A stretch of 11,352 nucleotides of DNA. It comes from Paludibacteraceae bacterium (GTDB lineage Bacteria > Bacteroidota > Bacteroidia > Bacteroidales > Paludibacteraceae). The stretch lies in contig CANIXM010000026.1 of NCBI GenBank assembly GCA_947471245.1, forward strand, positions 1 through 11,352. Direction: 5' to 3'. This document shows positions 1 to 6,200 of the stretch, one piece after another (the stretch's first letter is position 1; each line of letters begins with the position of its first letter). A program made the position numbers and the translations under genes. Under the pieces are notes generated by a model. The model was not told the DNA's origin and searched no databases. It worked only from the letters and a program-made list of their open reading frames with translations.

Positions 1-106
1 AGGACTGCTCCCATTTAGCGCCTCCTTCTGGCACCGAAATTGAAGGTTGCGAAAAGCAACAATAGGAAGAAAGAAAAGCAAGAAAGCAAAACATCGACTT
101 TCTCAT
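1..106 (-). CDS. 5' end of a gene for an unidentified secreted protein (runs off left edge)
   Basis: Reading the minus strand from an ATG at 106-104 gives 35 uninterrupted codons to the window edge. The product starts MRKSMFCFLAFLSS and continues to YCCFSQ, followed by PSISVPEGGAKWEQS. This is a classic Sec signal peptide: a basic start (R2, K3), a hydrophobic core at about residues 5-18 and a probable cleavage site near the FSQ at 18-20. Such FSQ/FAQ endings are very common in Bacteroidota exported proteins. The frame is closed upstream by a stop at 154-152, so the ATG at 106 or the in-frame ATG at 94 is the start. The mature part is too short to assign a family. It lies downstream of the protease terminator on the same strand, so it is probably a separate transcription unit. 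No clear promoter was seen. The alternative is a chance open frame, but the signal-peptide pattern argues against that. Confidence 0.6.
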   Translation of the reverse strand, partial: MRKSMFCFLAFLSSYCCFSQPSISVPEGGAKWEQS

Positions 107-196
107 ATTTCCTAGTGATGATGTTATTGTTATATTTGGTTTACAGATAAATTACAATTGTGTGAAGATAAGAAATTAATTTCAATTCATTGACAT

Positions 197-245
197 AAAA
201 AATGAGGATATATTCATAAATTTATGAACATGCCCTCATTTTTTT
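197..245 (-). terminator. Rho-independent terminator downstream of the DegQ-like gene
   Basis: AAAAAATGAGG at 197-207 pairs perfectly with CCTCATTTTTT at 234-244. Between them lies a perfect 16-base palindrome, TTCATAAATTTATGAA (213-228), so a long rod with one small internal loop is expected. Read on the minus strand the hairpin ends in a run of six T, as needed to terminate transcripts coming from the protease gene, which stops about 190 bases away. The plus-strand reading also ends in T residues, so it could work in both directions. The next gene on the left (start at 106) is then in a separate unit. Confidence 0.7.
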
Positions 246-253
246 CGGTTTGC

Positions 254-320
254 GATAGTTGCCTGCGGCGATATTTCGCTACGCGGATATTGGTAGATAG
301 TTGCTACGCGATATTGATGG
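254..320. repeat. Short imperfect repeats of a GCTACGCG-ATATTG motif
   Basis: Three related copies lie in a row. GCTACGCGGATATTGG is at 278-293 and GCTACGCGATATTGATGG at 303-320. A more diverged copy, TGCGGCGATATTTC, is near 264-277. The flanking word GATAGTTGC also recurs at 254 and 296, a 42-base period. The copies are richer in CG dinucleotides than the surrounding AT-rich DNA. The stretch lies between the protease gene and its terminator, so it would be transcribed as 3' UTR. No coding potential or function is evident. It may be a decayed tandem array. Confidence 0.5.
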
Positions 321-324
321 ATAT

Positions 325-434
325 CAATGAACCTATGAACTCTATGAACTCTATGAACTCTATGAACTTTATGAACCGATAAACCTACAACCCAATAAAC
401 TCTATGAACCAAAAAACCGATGAACCAATAAACT
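325..434. repeat. Period-9 tandem repeat (TATGAACTC) with a degenerate tail
   Basis: Six consecutive 9-base units fill 325-378: CAATGAACC, three exact copies of TATGAACTC (334-360), TATGAACTT and TATGAACCG. From 379 to 434 the pattern decays into units of about 8-9 bases that still end in AAC followed by C or T (for example ATAAACC, TATGAACC, GATGAACC, ATAAACT). The array reaches the stop codon of the DegQ-like gene (435-433, minus strand), so it forms the first part of that gene's 3' UTR. There is no spacer/repeat alternation, so it is not a CRISPR. Slippage of replication is the likely origin. Confidence 0.8.
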
Positions 435-1878
435 ATTCCCCAATATTGATTGCAAAATAGGTGGTCTTACCGTTTGGATAAAAGCCTACAATAAACAGGG
501 CTTTCTCTTGTGTGCCGTTATTCACTACAGCATCAAAGGCAGTTTGGACGTCTTCTACTGCTTTTATTGGCTGATTGTTGATTTTCATGACTATAAAACC
601 TGGTTTGATGCCTTGCTCGGCAAATTTACCTTTGGTGATGGACTCCACTTCTACACCATAGTCCAGTTGCAATTTATCTTTTTGCTTAGCGTCTATTTCC
701 TTGAACTTTGCTCCCAGCACTTCGGCACTAGAGTGTGATGACACAACGCCGGTATTGCCTTGACGATTTTTAAGTTCCACATTTAATTTCACCACATTAT
801 CACCTCGAAGCACGTCCACTGTTATTTTATCTCCAGGGCTATATTTGCCTATTTGCTCTTGGAGTTCAGCCACCGAACGCACCAACACTCCATTGACATT
901 GATGATTACATCTCCTTCTTTTACACCTGCTTTCTTAGCGGCACTTTGTTCGCCAATTTTTCCTACATAAGCACCTTGCATGGTTTTCAGGTTTTTGTCT
1001 TTGGCTAGTTTGTCGGTGATGTCGCTTATCTCAATACCCAAAACTGCACGCTGCACCACACCATACTGACGGATGTCTGCCACCACTTTTTGGACAATAC
1101 TCACAGGTACAGCAAATGCATAACCAGCGTACGAACCTGTCTGAGATGCTATGGCGGTATTAATACCCACCAATTCCCCCCGAGTATTGACCAAGGCTCC
1201 ACCACTATTACCGGGGTTGACAGCCGCATCGGTCTGGATAAACGATTCAATTTTCATGTTAGAACTGATAATATTAATGTTGCGCGCCTTGGCACTCACT
1301 ATACCTGCTGTGACAGTAGAGGTGAGGTTAAATGGATTGCCCACAGCGAGCACCCATTCCCCAATCTTTAATGAGTCGGAATTACCAAAAGCGATGGTGG
1401 GAAGTTTTTCGGCTTCTACTTTGAGCAATGCAATGTCAGTATTGGGGTCAGCACCAATGAGCTTAGCTTTAAAAGTACGCTTGTCATTGAGCGTAACTTC
1501 AATTTCGGCTGAGCGGTCAATGACATGATTATTAGTTACAATATATCCATCTGGTGTGATGATAACACCCGAACCAGCCGCTTCTTGCATGGGTGATTCT
1601 CGTTGCTGTGGAAACTGCTGTTGTGGGCCGAAGAAATATTCAAAGAATGGATCATTCGAAAATGGATTTTGCTGACGCATCACTGGAATTTTTGTTTTCA
1701 CGTGAACCACCGCATGGACTGAAAGTTCGGCAGCAGTAGTAAAATCGGAATAGACAGGTGCTACCACCGGCATAGTGCGTGTTAGGGTTGCTGGTGCTCC
1801 ACCTTGAGCAGACACACCACCCACAATAAACAACAATAAAACCAATTGTTGGAATTTTCTTAATCGTCTCATAATCAT
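433..1878 (-). CDS. DegQ/HtrA-family periplasmic serine protease (Do-like), two PDZ domains
   Basis: This is a trypsin-like serine endoprotease/chaperone of the envelope that degrades misfolded exported proteins. A signal peptide covers residues 1-25 (RRLRKF, then the hydrophobic LVLLLFIVGGVSA, cleaved before or near Q25). The protease domain follows at about 95-265. Its catalytic triad is visible: His118 in TNNHVID, Asp148 in DPNTDIALLKV and Ser225 in NPGNSGGALV. A Gln- and Phe-rich linker at about 70-92 (FEYFFGPQQQFPQQ) corresponds to the LA loop, which is important for oligomer control in DegP. PDZ1 is at about 275-370 (the VLGIEI start, then the AGVKEGDVI loop). PDZ2 at about 385-480 is more diverged but keeps GIKPGFIVMKINN. 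The length of 481 aa is normal for the family. Two in-frame starts, at 1878 and 1872, are equally plausible. DegP, DegQ and DegS cannot be told apart firmly, but two PDZ domains and a cleavable signal favour DegP/DegQ. The gene appears monocistronic. Confidence 0.95.
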   Translation of the reverse strand: MIMRRLRKFQQLVLLLFIVGGVSAQGGAPATLTRTMPVVAPVYSDFTTAAELSVHAVVHVKTKIPVMRQQNPFSNDPFFEYFFGPQQQFPQQRESPMQEAAGSGVIITPDGYIVTNNHVIDRSAEIEVTLNDKRTFKAKLIGADPNTDIALLKVEAEKLPTIAFGNSDSLKIGEWVLAVGNPFNLTSTVTAGIVSAKARNINIISSNMKIESFIQTDAAVNPGNSGGALVNTRGELVGINTAIASQTGSYAGYAFAVPVSIVQKVVADIRQYGVVQRAVLGIEISDITDKLAKDKNLKTMQGAYVGKIGEQSAAKKAGVKEGDVIINVNGVLVRSVAELQEQIGKYSPGDKITVDVLRGDNVVKLNVELKNRQGNTGVVSSHSSAEVLGAKFKEIDAKQKDKLQLDYGVEVESITKGKFAEQGIKPGFIVMKINNQPIKAVEDVQTAFDAVVNNGTQEKALFIVGFYPNGKTTYFAINIGE

Positions 1879-1893
1879 AAGGAATTTAAGTTA

Positions 1894-1901
1894 CAAATGT
1901 A
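1894..1901 (-). promoter_or_regulatory. Putative -7 promoter box of the DegQ-like gene
   Basis: On the minus strand this reads TACATTTG, an exact match to the Bacteroidetes sigma-ABfr -7 consensus TAnnTTTG. It ends 15 bases before the ATG at 1878, which implies a very short leader and slightly favours the downstream ATG at 1872. No TTTG -33 box is present at the usual spacing; the upstream DNA is a T-run instead. The exact -7 match in the right place supports the call, and the missing -33 box weakens it. Confidence 0.45.
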
Positions 1902-2194
1902 TCACAGCATTTAAACTCGGTAATAAAAAAAAGTTTTCAAAAATGCAGTGTTGAGAATATCTGAGAATTTAAACGCGAAAATAGTCAAAAAGTCAACTCT
2001 TTGAAACAATTATCACCACACATTTATCGAAAATTAAGAATGAGAAAATGAGGATTAACGGGCTTTAACGAAGGATGTGGACTTTGTGAAAATAACTTAT
2101 TCAAAACTTGAAGCAATTTCGTTCTTATTATGTCACAAAAGATATCACAGATTTAAGAATAGAATGAAAGTACATAAACTCAAACTTTAAAGAA

Positions 2195-2280
2195 TGGGGA
2201 TATATTTCAAATTATTATTAGACTCCTACTATTTATTTCTTTACTCCCCAACCAAGCATCCTCACAGATGCTTGGTTTTG
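2195..2280 (+). ncRNA. Possible small structured RNA ending in a terminator
   Basis: TGGGGA (2195-2200) can pair with TCCCCA (2245-2250). Inside, 2209-2221 pairs with 2226-2238 at 10 of 13 positions around the loop ACTC, giving a rod-shaped hairpin. A second, perfect hairpin with a T-run (2251-2279) directly abuts it. No protein gene on the plus strand lies upstream, so the terminator has no other client. The 5' end is not determined and no good promoter was found. Several short ORFs upstream (6 to 8 codons) do not look like genes. Part of the inner pairing is A-T only and could be chance. This is a hypothesis about structure, not a recognised RNA family. Confidence 0.25.
2251..2279 (+). terminator. 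Orphan rho-independent terminator
   Basis: ACCAAGCATC (2251-2260) and GATGCTTGGT (2267-2276) form a perfect 10-bp stem around the 6-base loop CTCACA, followed by TTT and, after GCG, another TTT. The T-run is only on the plus-strand side; on the minus strand the stem is followed by TGGGGAG. It therefore terminates rightward transcription, yet no rightward gene lies to its left in the window. It also insulates the acetyltransferase operon from upstream transcription. Confidence 0.65.
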
Positions 2281-2384
2281 CGTTTATACAATACGACTGT
2301 TTGTATCTTCAGTAAACCTCCGACATTTCAAAGTGCTGTCAGTTTCTGAAAAATACCCTTCAAAAAAGCACTGCTGTAAGCATA

Positions 2385-2400
2385 TATATTTGTATTTTTG
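2385..2400 (+). promoter_or_regulatory. Two overlapping -7 promoter boxes of the lipoprotein/MBOAT operon
   Basis: TATATTTG (2385-2392) and TATTTTTG (2393-2400) both match the Bacteroidetes -7 consensus TAnnTTTG exactly. They lie 60-70 bases upstream of the ATG at 2461, giving a predicted leader of about 55-60 bases. No clear TTTG -33 box is present at the normal distance upstream of either. Confidence 0.5.
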
Positions 2401-2460
2401 AAAATTTAGTTTTTAAAACTAACTATCATCTTCTTACATCTGATAAATTCCGACACAAAC

Positions 2461-3357
2461 ATGTATAAAATAATTATACTAACAATTACACTTTTACTAT
2501 TATCCTGCAATTCGAAAGAAGGACAACAAAAACACAATTCACACGAAAAACTGGCTGACAATCCTGAATTAATTGCAATCTACAACAGCGACCAATCGGA
2601 TCGAAAAGCAGAAGTCATTGATTGGGCAATGGTTGCAAAAAATGACAAAGTGCGCAGAGCTAAAGTAAATGCATTGCTTTCTGCAAATAAAGTCCGCACT
2701 GCTTTGGACTATCACCACGCTGCACTGATATTCCAACACGGAACGAATTTCCTTTCTTATCGAAAGGCAATAGAACTGATGAAAAAATCGATAGAACTCG
2801 ACCCCAGAGCAAACAAATGGCTATTGGCTAGTGCCATAGACAGGTATAGATTAAGCACTTTTCGGTCGCAGATATTCGGCACTAATTATAAAATAAACAA
2901 GGATGGCAGATGGGAATTGCCCAACTACGACTCAACAGTAATGACCGATGCTGAAAGAATAGCACATGGAGTAGAAACCTTGGCACAACAACGAGAAACA
3001 CTAAAGCAGTTGAACAAAAAACAACTTACAGAGCTGTTTAAAATGGGAAAAAGTGTGGACGAAATAATTCAATTTATCAAAAAAGAAGACATTTCAAACT
3101 CAGCCTATGATTTGACAGCGGGTGCAATTACTGACTTAGGGCATCAGTTACTGAACCAAAACAGAAACGAAGAAGCATTGGCGATTTTTAAATTAAACAC
3201 AGAATTATACCCTAACGAGTTCAAAACTTTCAATATTTACGGAAAATGTTTACATGCTATGGGTTATAAACAAGCGGCAATAGTGGCGCTAAAGAAATCT
3301 TTAGTTTTGAACCCAAAGAATGAAAATGCAAAAAAAACAATATCTGAATTAGAATAA
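2461..3357 (+). CDS. DUF6624-like lipoprotein with C-terminal TPR repeats
   Basis: This is a predicted membrane-anchored lipoprotein of 298 aa. The N-terminus is a type II signal peptide with the lipobox LLSC, so Cys16 would be lipidated. A conserved block at about 83-143 (DYHHAALIFQHG, the Trp at KWLLAS, then DRYR and QIFGTNY) resembles the DUF6624 family, whose function is unknown. Two tetratricopeptide repeats follow at about 222-255 and 256-289 (EEALAIFKLNTELYPN; AIVALKKSLVLNPKN), suggesting protein-protein contacts. The TAA stop lies 2 bases before the MBOAT start, so the two are surely co-transcribed and probably translationally coupled. By context it may be an accessory or scaffold component of envelope acetylation, but nothing in the protein shows this directly. 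The family assignment rests on motif memory, not on a search. Confidence 0.8.
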   Translation: MYKIIILTITLLLLSCNSKEGQQKHNSHEKLADNPELIAIYNSDQSDRKAEVIDWAMVAKNDKVRRAKVNALLSANKVRTALDYHHAALIFQHGTNFLSYRKAIELMKKSIELDPRANKWLLASAIDRYRLSTFRSQIFGTNYKINKDGRWELPNYDSTVMTDAERIAHGVETLAQQRETLKQLNKKQLTELFKMGKSVDEIIQFIKKEDISNSAYDLTAGAITDLGHQLLNQNRNEEALAIFKLNTELYPNEFKTFNIYGKCLHAMGYKQAAIVALKKSLVLNPKNENAKKTISELE

Positions 3358-3359
3358 TC

Positions 3360-4799
3360 ATGCTTTTTAATTCCATAACCTTCGCCGTATTTTTACCTGT
3401 TGTTTTTGCACTCTACTGGTTTGCCACCAAGGGAAATGTAAAATTCCAAAACATGCTGCTACTCGTGGCTAGCTATTATTTTTATGCTTGTTGGGACTGG
3501 CGGTTTCAGCTGCTACTCCTATTTTCGACGCTACTTGACTACTACGCAGGCATCAAAATAGACGAAGAATCAGACAAAAATAAAAAAACCTATTGGTTGT
3601 ATCTAAGTGTGGTGGTCAACGTGGGATTGCTGGCAGTGCTTAAGTATTACAATTTCTTTGTTGCGTCATTTTCTGATGGGCTAGGTCTGTTGGGGCTTGA
3701 CATTGAATTGAGTTCGCTACAATTGATCATCCCTCTTGGTATTTCATTTTACACATTTCATGGTTTGTCATACATTATCGACATTTATAATGATAGAATA
3801 AAACCCGAACGCGATGTGGTAAACTATGCGCTTTTTGTAAGTTTTTTTCCATTACTGGTGGCTGGTCCAATAGAAAGAGCCACCCATCTACTGCCACAGC
3901 TAATCAAGAAACGAGAATTTTCTTATTCAGACGCTACCGATGGACTGCGACAAATACTATGGGGTTTGTTCAAAAAAATAGTGATAGCTGACAATTGTGC
4001 CAAATTTGCCAACCTAATCTTCGAAAATCACACCCACTATTCCGGAAGTACACTTGTGGTGGGCGCATTGTTTTTCACATTTCAGATATATGCCGACTTT
4101 TCAGGCTATTCGGATATTGCCATTGGTACTGCTCGGCTTTTTGGCATCAGTATCATGAAAAATTTCGCCTTTCCATACTTTTCAAAAAACATCGCTGAAT
4201 TTTGGAGACGGTGGCACATTTCCTTATCCTCTTGGTTCAGGGATTATGTGTATATCCCCCTTGGTGGAAGTAGAATGGGACGTTGGAAGAGAATTCGAAA
4301 TACAGGAATTGTTTTTCTAGTCTGTGGATTGTGGCATGGAGCCAACTGGACATTTGTGGTATGGGGACTGCTCAACGCACTCTACATGCTACCTTCTATA
4401 CTTTTTGGGAGCAATAAAAGTAATAACGAAAAAAACAATCCAACCACTTCTATCAAAGAATTATTGGGCATTGCTATTACATTTGGGTTGACGGTAATCG
4501 CTTGGATTGTGTTTCGTTCCACCAGTGTGACAGAGGCCATTGCTTACCTCAGCGAAATGTTTTCAACTACTTTATTTTCAATTCCAGACTTTCCAGAGCT
4601 CAAAAAAGCAAAGCATGTAGCCATACTAACAGGAATATTTATGATGGTAGAATGGCAGGGCAAGAAACAAGAATACGCCATAGAGAAACTAGGATCTGAC
4701 TGGAATAAACCGCTAAGATGGGCAATGTATTATGCCATTACGCTACTGATTTTGAATGAGGCAGGCCCTGAACAGCAATTTATTTACTTTCAATTTTAA
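3360..4799 (+). CDS. MBOAT-family O-acyltransferase (AlgI/DltB/PatA type)
   Basis: This is a polytopic inner-membrane protein of 479 aa that passes an acyl group, usually acetyl, from a cytoplasmic donor across the membrane for O-acylation of a polysaccharide or other envelope polymer. Hallmarks are the AlgI-like N-terminus (MLFNSITFAVFLPVVFALYW), the SYYFYACWDWRF block at 38-49, FHGLSYIIDIY (133-143) and FQIYADFSGYSDIAIG (241-256). The MBOAT core RRWHISLSSWFRDYVYIPLGG is at 283-303, with His286. The invariant catalytic His326 lies in CGLWHGANW (322-330), and the C-terminus FIYFQF is typical. All key residues are present and the length is normal (AlgI is about 470-520 aa). The partner is the SGNH protein encoded next. 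Alginate specificity cannot be inferred: no alginate genes are seen, and such pairs in Bacteroidota modify diverse surface glycans. Confidence 0.95.
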   Translation: MLFNSITFAVFLPVVFALYWFATKGNVKFQNMLLLVASYYFYACWDWRFQLLLLFSTLLDYYAGIKIDEESDKNKKTYWLYLSVVVNVGLLAVLKYYNFFVASFSDGLGLLGLDIELSSLQLIIPLGISFYTFHGLSYIIDIYNDRIKPERDVVNYALFVSFFPLLVAGPIERATHLLPQLIKKREFSYSDATDGLRQILWGLFKKIVIADNCAKFANLIFENHTHYSGSTLVVGALFFTFQIYADFSGYSDIAIGTARLFGISIMKNFAFPYFSKNIAEFWRRWHISLSSWFRDYVYIPLGGSRMGRWKRIRNTGIVFLVCGLWHGANWTFVVWGLLNALYMLPSILFGSNKSNNEKNNPTTSIKELLGIAITFGLTVIAWIVFRSTSVTEAIAYLSEMFSTTLFSIPDFPELKKAKHVAILTGIFMMVEWQGKKQEYAIEKLGSDWNKPLRWAMYYAITLLILNEAGPEQQFIYFQF

Positions 4800-4887
4800 T
4801 ACTTTAATCTGGTCTGTGGCAACCAATTATTAAACAAATAAAAGTATCACCATCCCAGTAATGGGCACATTAGATTAAGTAAAACGG

Positions 4888-5814
4888 ATGCAAAAATTCC
4901 TTGTAAATACATTCATATATATACTGCCAATCATTGTCATAGGATGGTCGGCAGAGTTGCTATTGAGGAATATCCCAAATGACTACCAAATAAAAAAACA
5001 GTATCTCGACAAAAATGCAGAAAGCATCGAAGTGCTATACTTAGGCAGTTCACATGCATTTCACGGCATCAATCCAAACCACTGCACAGTCAACAGTTAC
5101 AACGCCGCTCTTAGTTCACAATCCATCGACTACGACTATGCGATTCTGAAAAAATACGAAAGCCAGTTTAATCACCTAAAGTACATTGTTATCCCAATTT
5201 CATATTTCACATTGTATTCTAGATTAGAATCATCCATAGAGGCATCGTTGGTAAAGAATTATGTAATCTACTACAAAATAAACACTTCCAACAAGTTCAC
5301 TAACCACTTTGAAGTGCTTAGTAGCAAGCCTTTCGCTTTATTTAAAAGGCTTTACTCCTATTACATTCAGAGAAATACACGAAGGTGCGCAGAGCTAGGA
5401 TGGGGAATGAATAACGATTTGCGCAGCGACACAGACCTTCTGCGATCAGGAAAAGCAGCAGCATTCAGACACTCAGGTAATATCAATGAGTATTATGAAT
5501 TAAACGTACAAGTAGTCAAAGGTATCATCGAATGGGCTAAATCAAAAGATATTAAGGTAATTCTCTACACACCACCAGCCTACAAAAGCTACACGAATGA
5601 GTTAGACAGCATTCAACTCAACCAAACATTGATAACTATGAAAAGGATAGATGATCAATATGAAAATGCGGCGTACTACAATTTATTGACCGACTCGGCA
5701 TTTGTGGCAAATGACTATTATGACGCAGACCATTTGAACGAAATTGGTGCAAAAAAATTGACAAAACTACTGGATGGTATAATCACTAAAGAGATTGACC
5801 ACGTGATCAAATAG
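4888..5814 (+). CDS. Membrane-anchored SGNH-hydrolase-like acyltransferase partner (AlgJ/DltD-like)
   Basis: This 308-aa protein has one N-terminal membrane segment at about 5-25, with the rest outside the cytoplasmic membrane. SGNH-type active-site signatures are visible: block I LGSSHAFHGINP at 52-63, with the likely nucleophile Ser55, and the C-terminal D-A-D-H at 279-282 followed by LNEIGA, giving Asp279 and His282 of the triad. This is the layout of DltD and AlgJ/AlgX proteins, which take the acyl group delivered by an MBOAT partner and put it on the final polymer. It lies 88 bases after the MBOAT stop on the same strand, without an evident promoter or terminator between. The ATG at 4888 was chosen because the earlier ATG at 4861 runs into a stop after five codons. 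The acceptor is unknown. It is shorter than AlgJ (about 390 aa), so no carbohydrate-binding domain is expected. Confidence 0.85.
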   Translation: MQKFLVNTFIYILPIIVIGWSAELLLRNIPNDYQIKKQYLDKNAESIEVLYLGSSHAFHGINPNHCTVNSYNAALSSQSIDYDYAILKKYESQFNHLKYIVIPISYFTLYSRLESSIEASLVKNYVIYYKINTSNKFTNHFEVLSSKPFALFKRLYSYYIQRNTRRCAELGWGMNNDLRSDTDLLRSGKAAAFRHSGNINEYYELNVQVVKGIIEWAKSKDIKVILYTPPAYKSYTNELDSIQLNQTLITMKRIDDQYENAAYYNLLTDSAFVANDYYDADHLNEIGAKKLTKLLDGIITKEIDHVIK

Positions 5815-5877
5815 TTGCAAACTTGTCAAATGGTGAACTCAAACTCTTACTTCAAAATTCAATCCACATACACTCAG

Positions 5878-6177
5878 CTACCTAAATGGCTGCAAAATAG
5901 TCAGCAATTGCGCTTTGGTATGTACACCAGCTTGCTTATGAACGATTTGTCCATTCTTAAAAATCATGAGCGTAGGTACACTTTGTATTTGATACTTTGC
6001 GGCTAATGGTTGATTTTGATCCACATCGATTTTGATGATGCGAACTTGTTCACCCAGCTCATCAGCAATTTGCTTTAAAATTGGCGCTTGAGTTTTACAG
6101 GGACCACACCACACAGCATGAAAATCTACAATCACAGGACGATTTTCATTGATTAATGTTTCAAAATTTCCTTTCAT
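5878..6177 (-). CDS. Thioredoxin
   Basis: This is a single-domain cytoplasmic thioredoxin of 99 aa. The redox motif W-C-G-P-C lies at 23-27 (Cys24, Cys27), the preceding VDFHAVWCGPC is canonical (with H in place of the usual W/Y), and the cis-proline is Pro68 in SVPT. There is no signal peptide or membrane segment, so it acts on cytosolic thiols, disulfides or persulfides. It is the last gene of the seven-gene minus-strand operon, 23 bases behind the qmoC-like stop, which suggests a role with the TusA/Hdr-like proteins, for example reducing a protein persulfide or disulfide. It could equally be the general thioredoxin of the cell placed here. No convincing terminator follows; the 63-base convergent gap to the SGNH gene holds only weak structure. 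Confidence 0.93.
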   Translation of the reverse strand: MKGNFETLINENRPVIVDFHAVWCGPCKTQAPILKQIADELGEQVRIIKIDVDQNQPLAAKYQIQSVPTLMIFKNGQIVHKQAGVHTKAQLLTILQPFR

Positions 6178-6200
6178 TTGTATGCTGTATTTTTAAAGAT

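Noticed and set aside
3..63. An open plus-strand frame ending in TAG at 61-63 that could be the tail of a gene entering from the left
   Set aside because: The opposite strand encodes a clear signal peptide over the same bases, which is the better explanation. Both are unlikely to be real.
325..434. CRISPR array
   Set aside because: The units are 9 bases long, directly abutting and without spacers.
2194..2349. A plus-strand ORF of about 51 codons starting ATGGGGATATAT
   Set aside because: It runs straight through the perfect terminator hairpin at 2251-2276, has no recognisable motif and contains an unlikely residue mix. It was judged a chance ORF.
4800..4887. TTAATCT (4804-4810) and AGATTAA (4872-4878) inverted repeat in the MBOAT-SGNH gap
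   Set aside because: A seven-base A-T-rich match across 61 bases without a T-run is not convincing as a terminator or regulatory structure.
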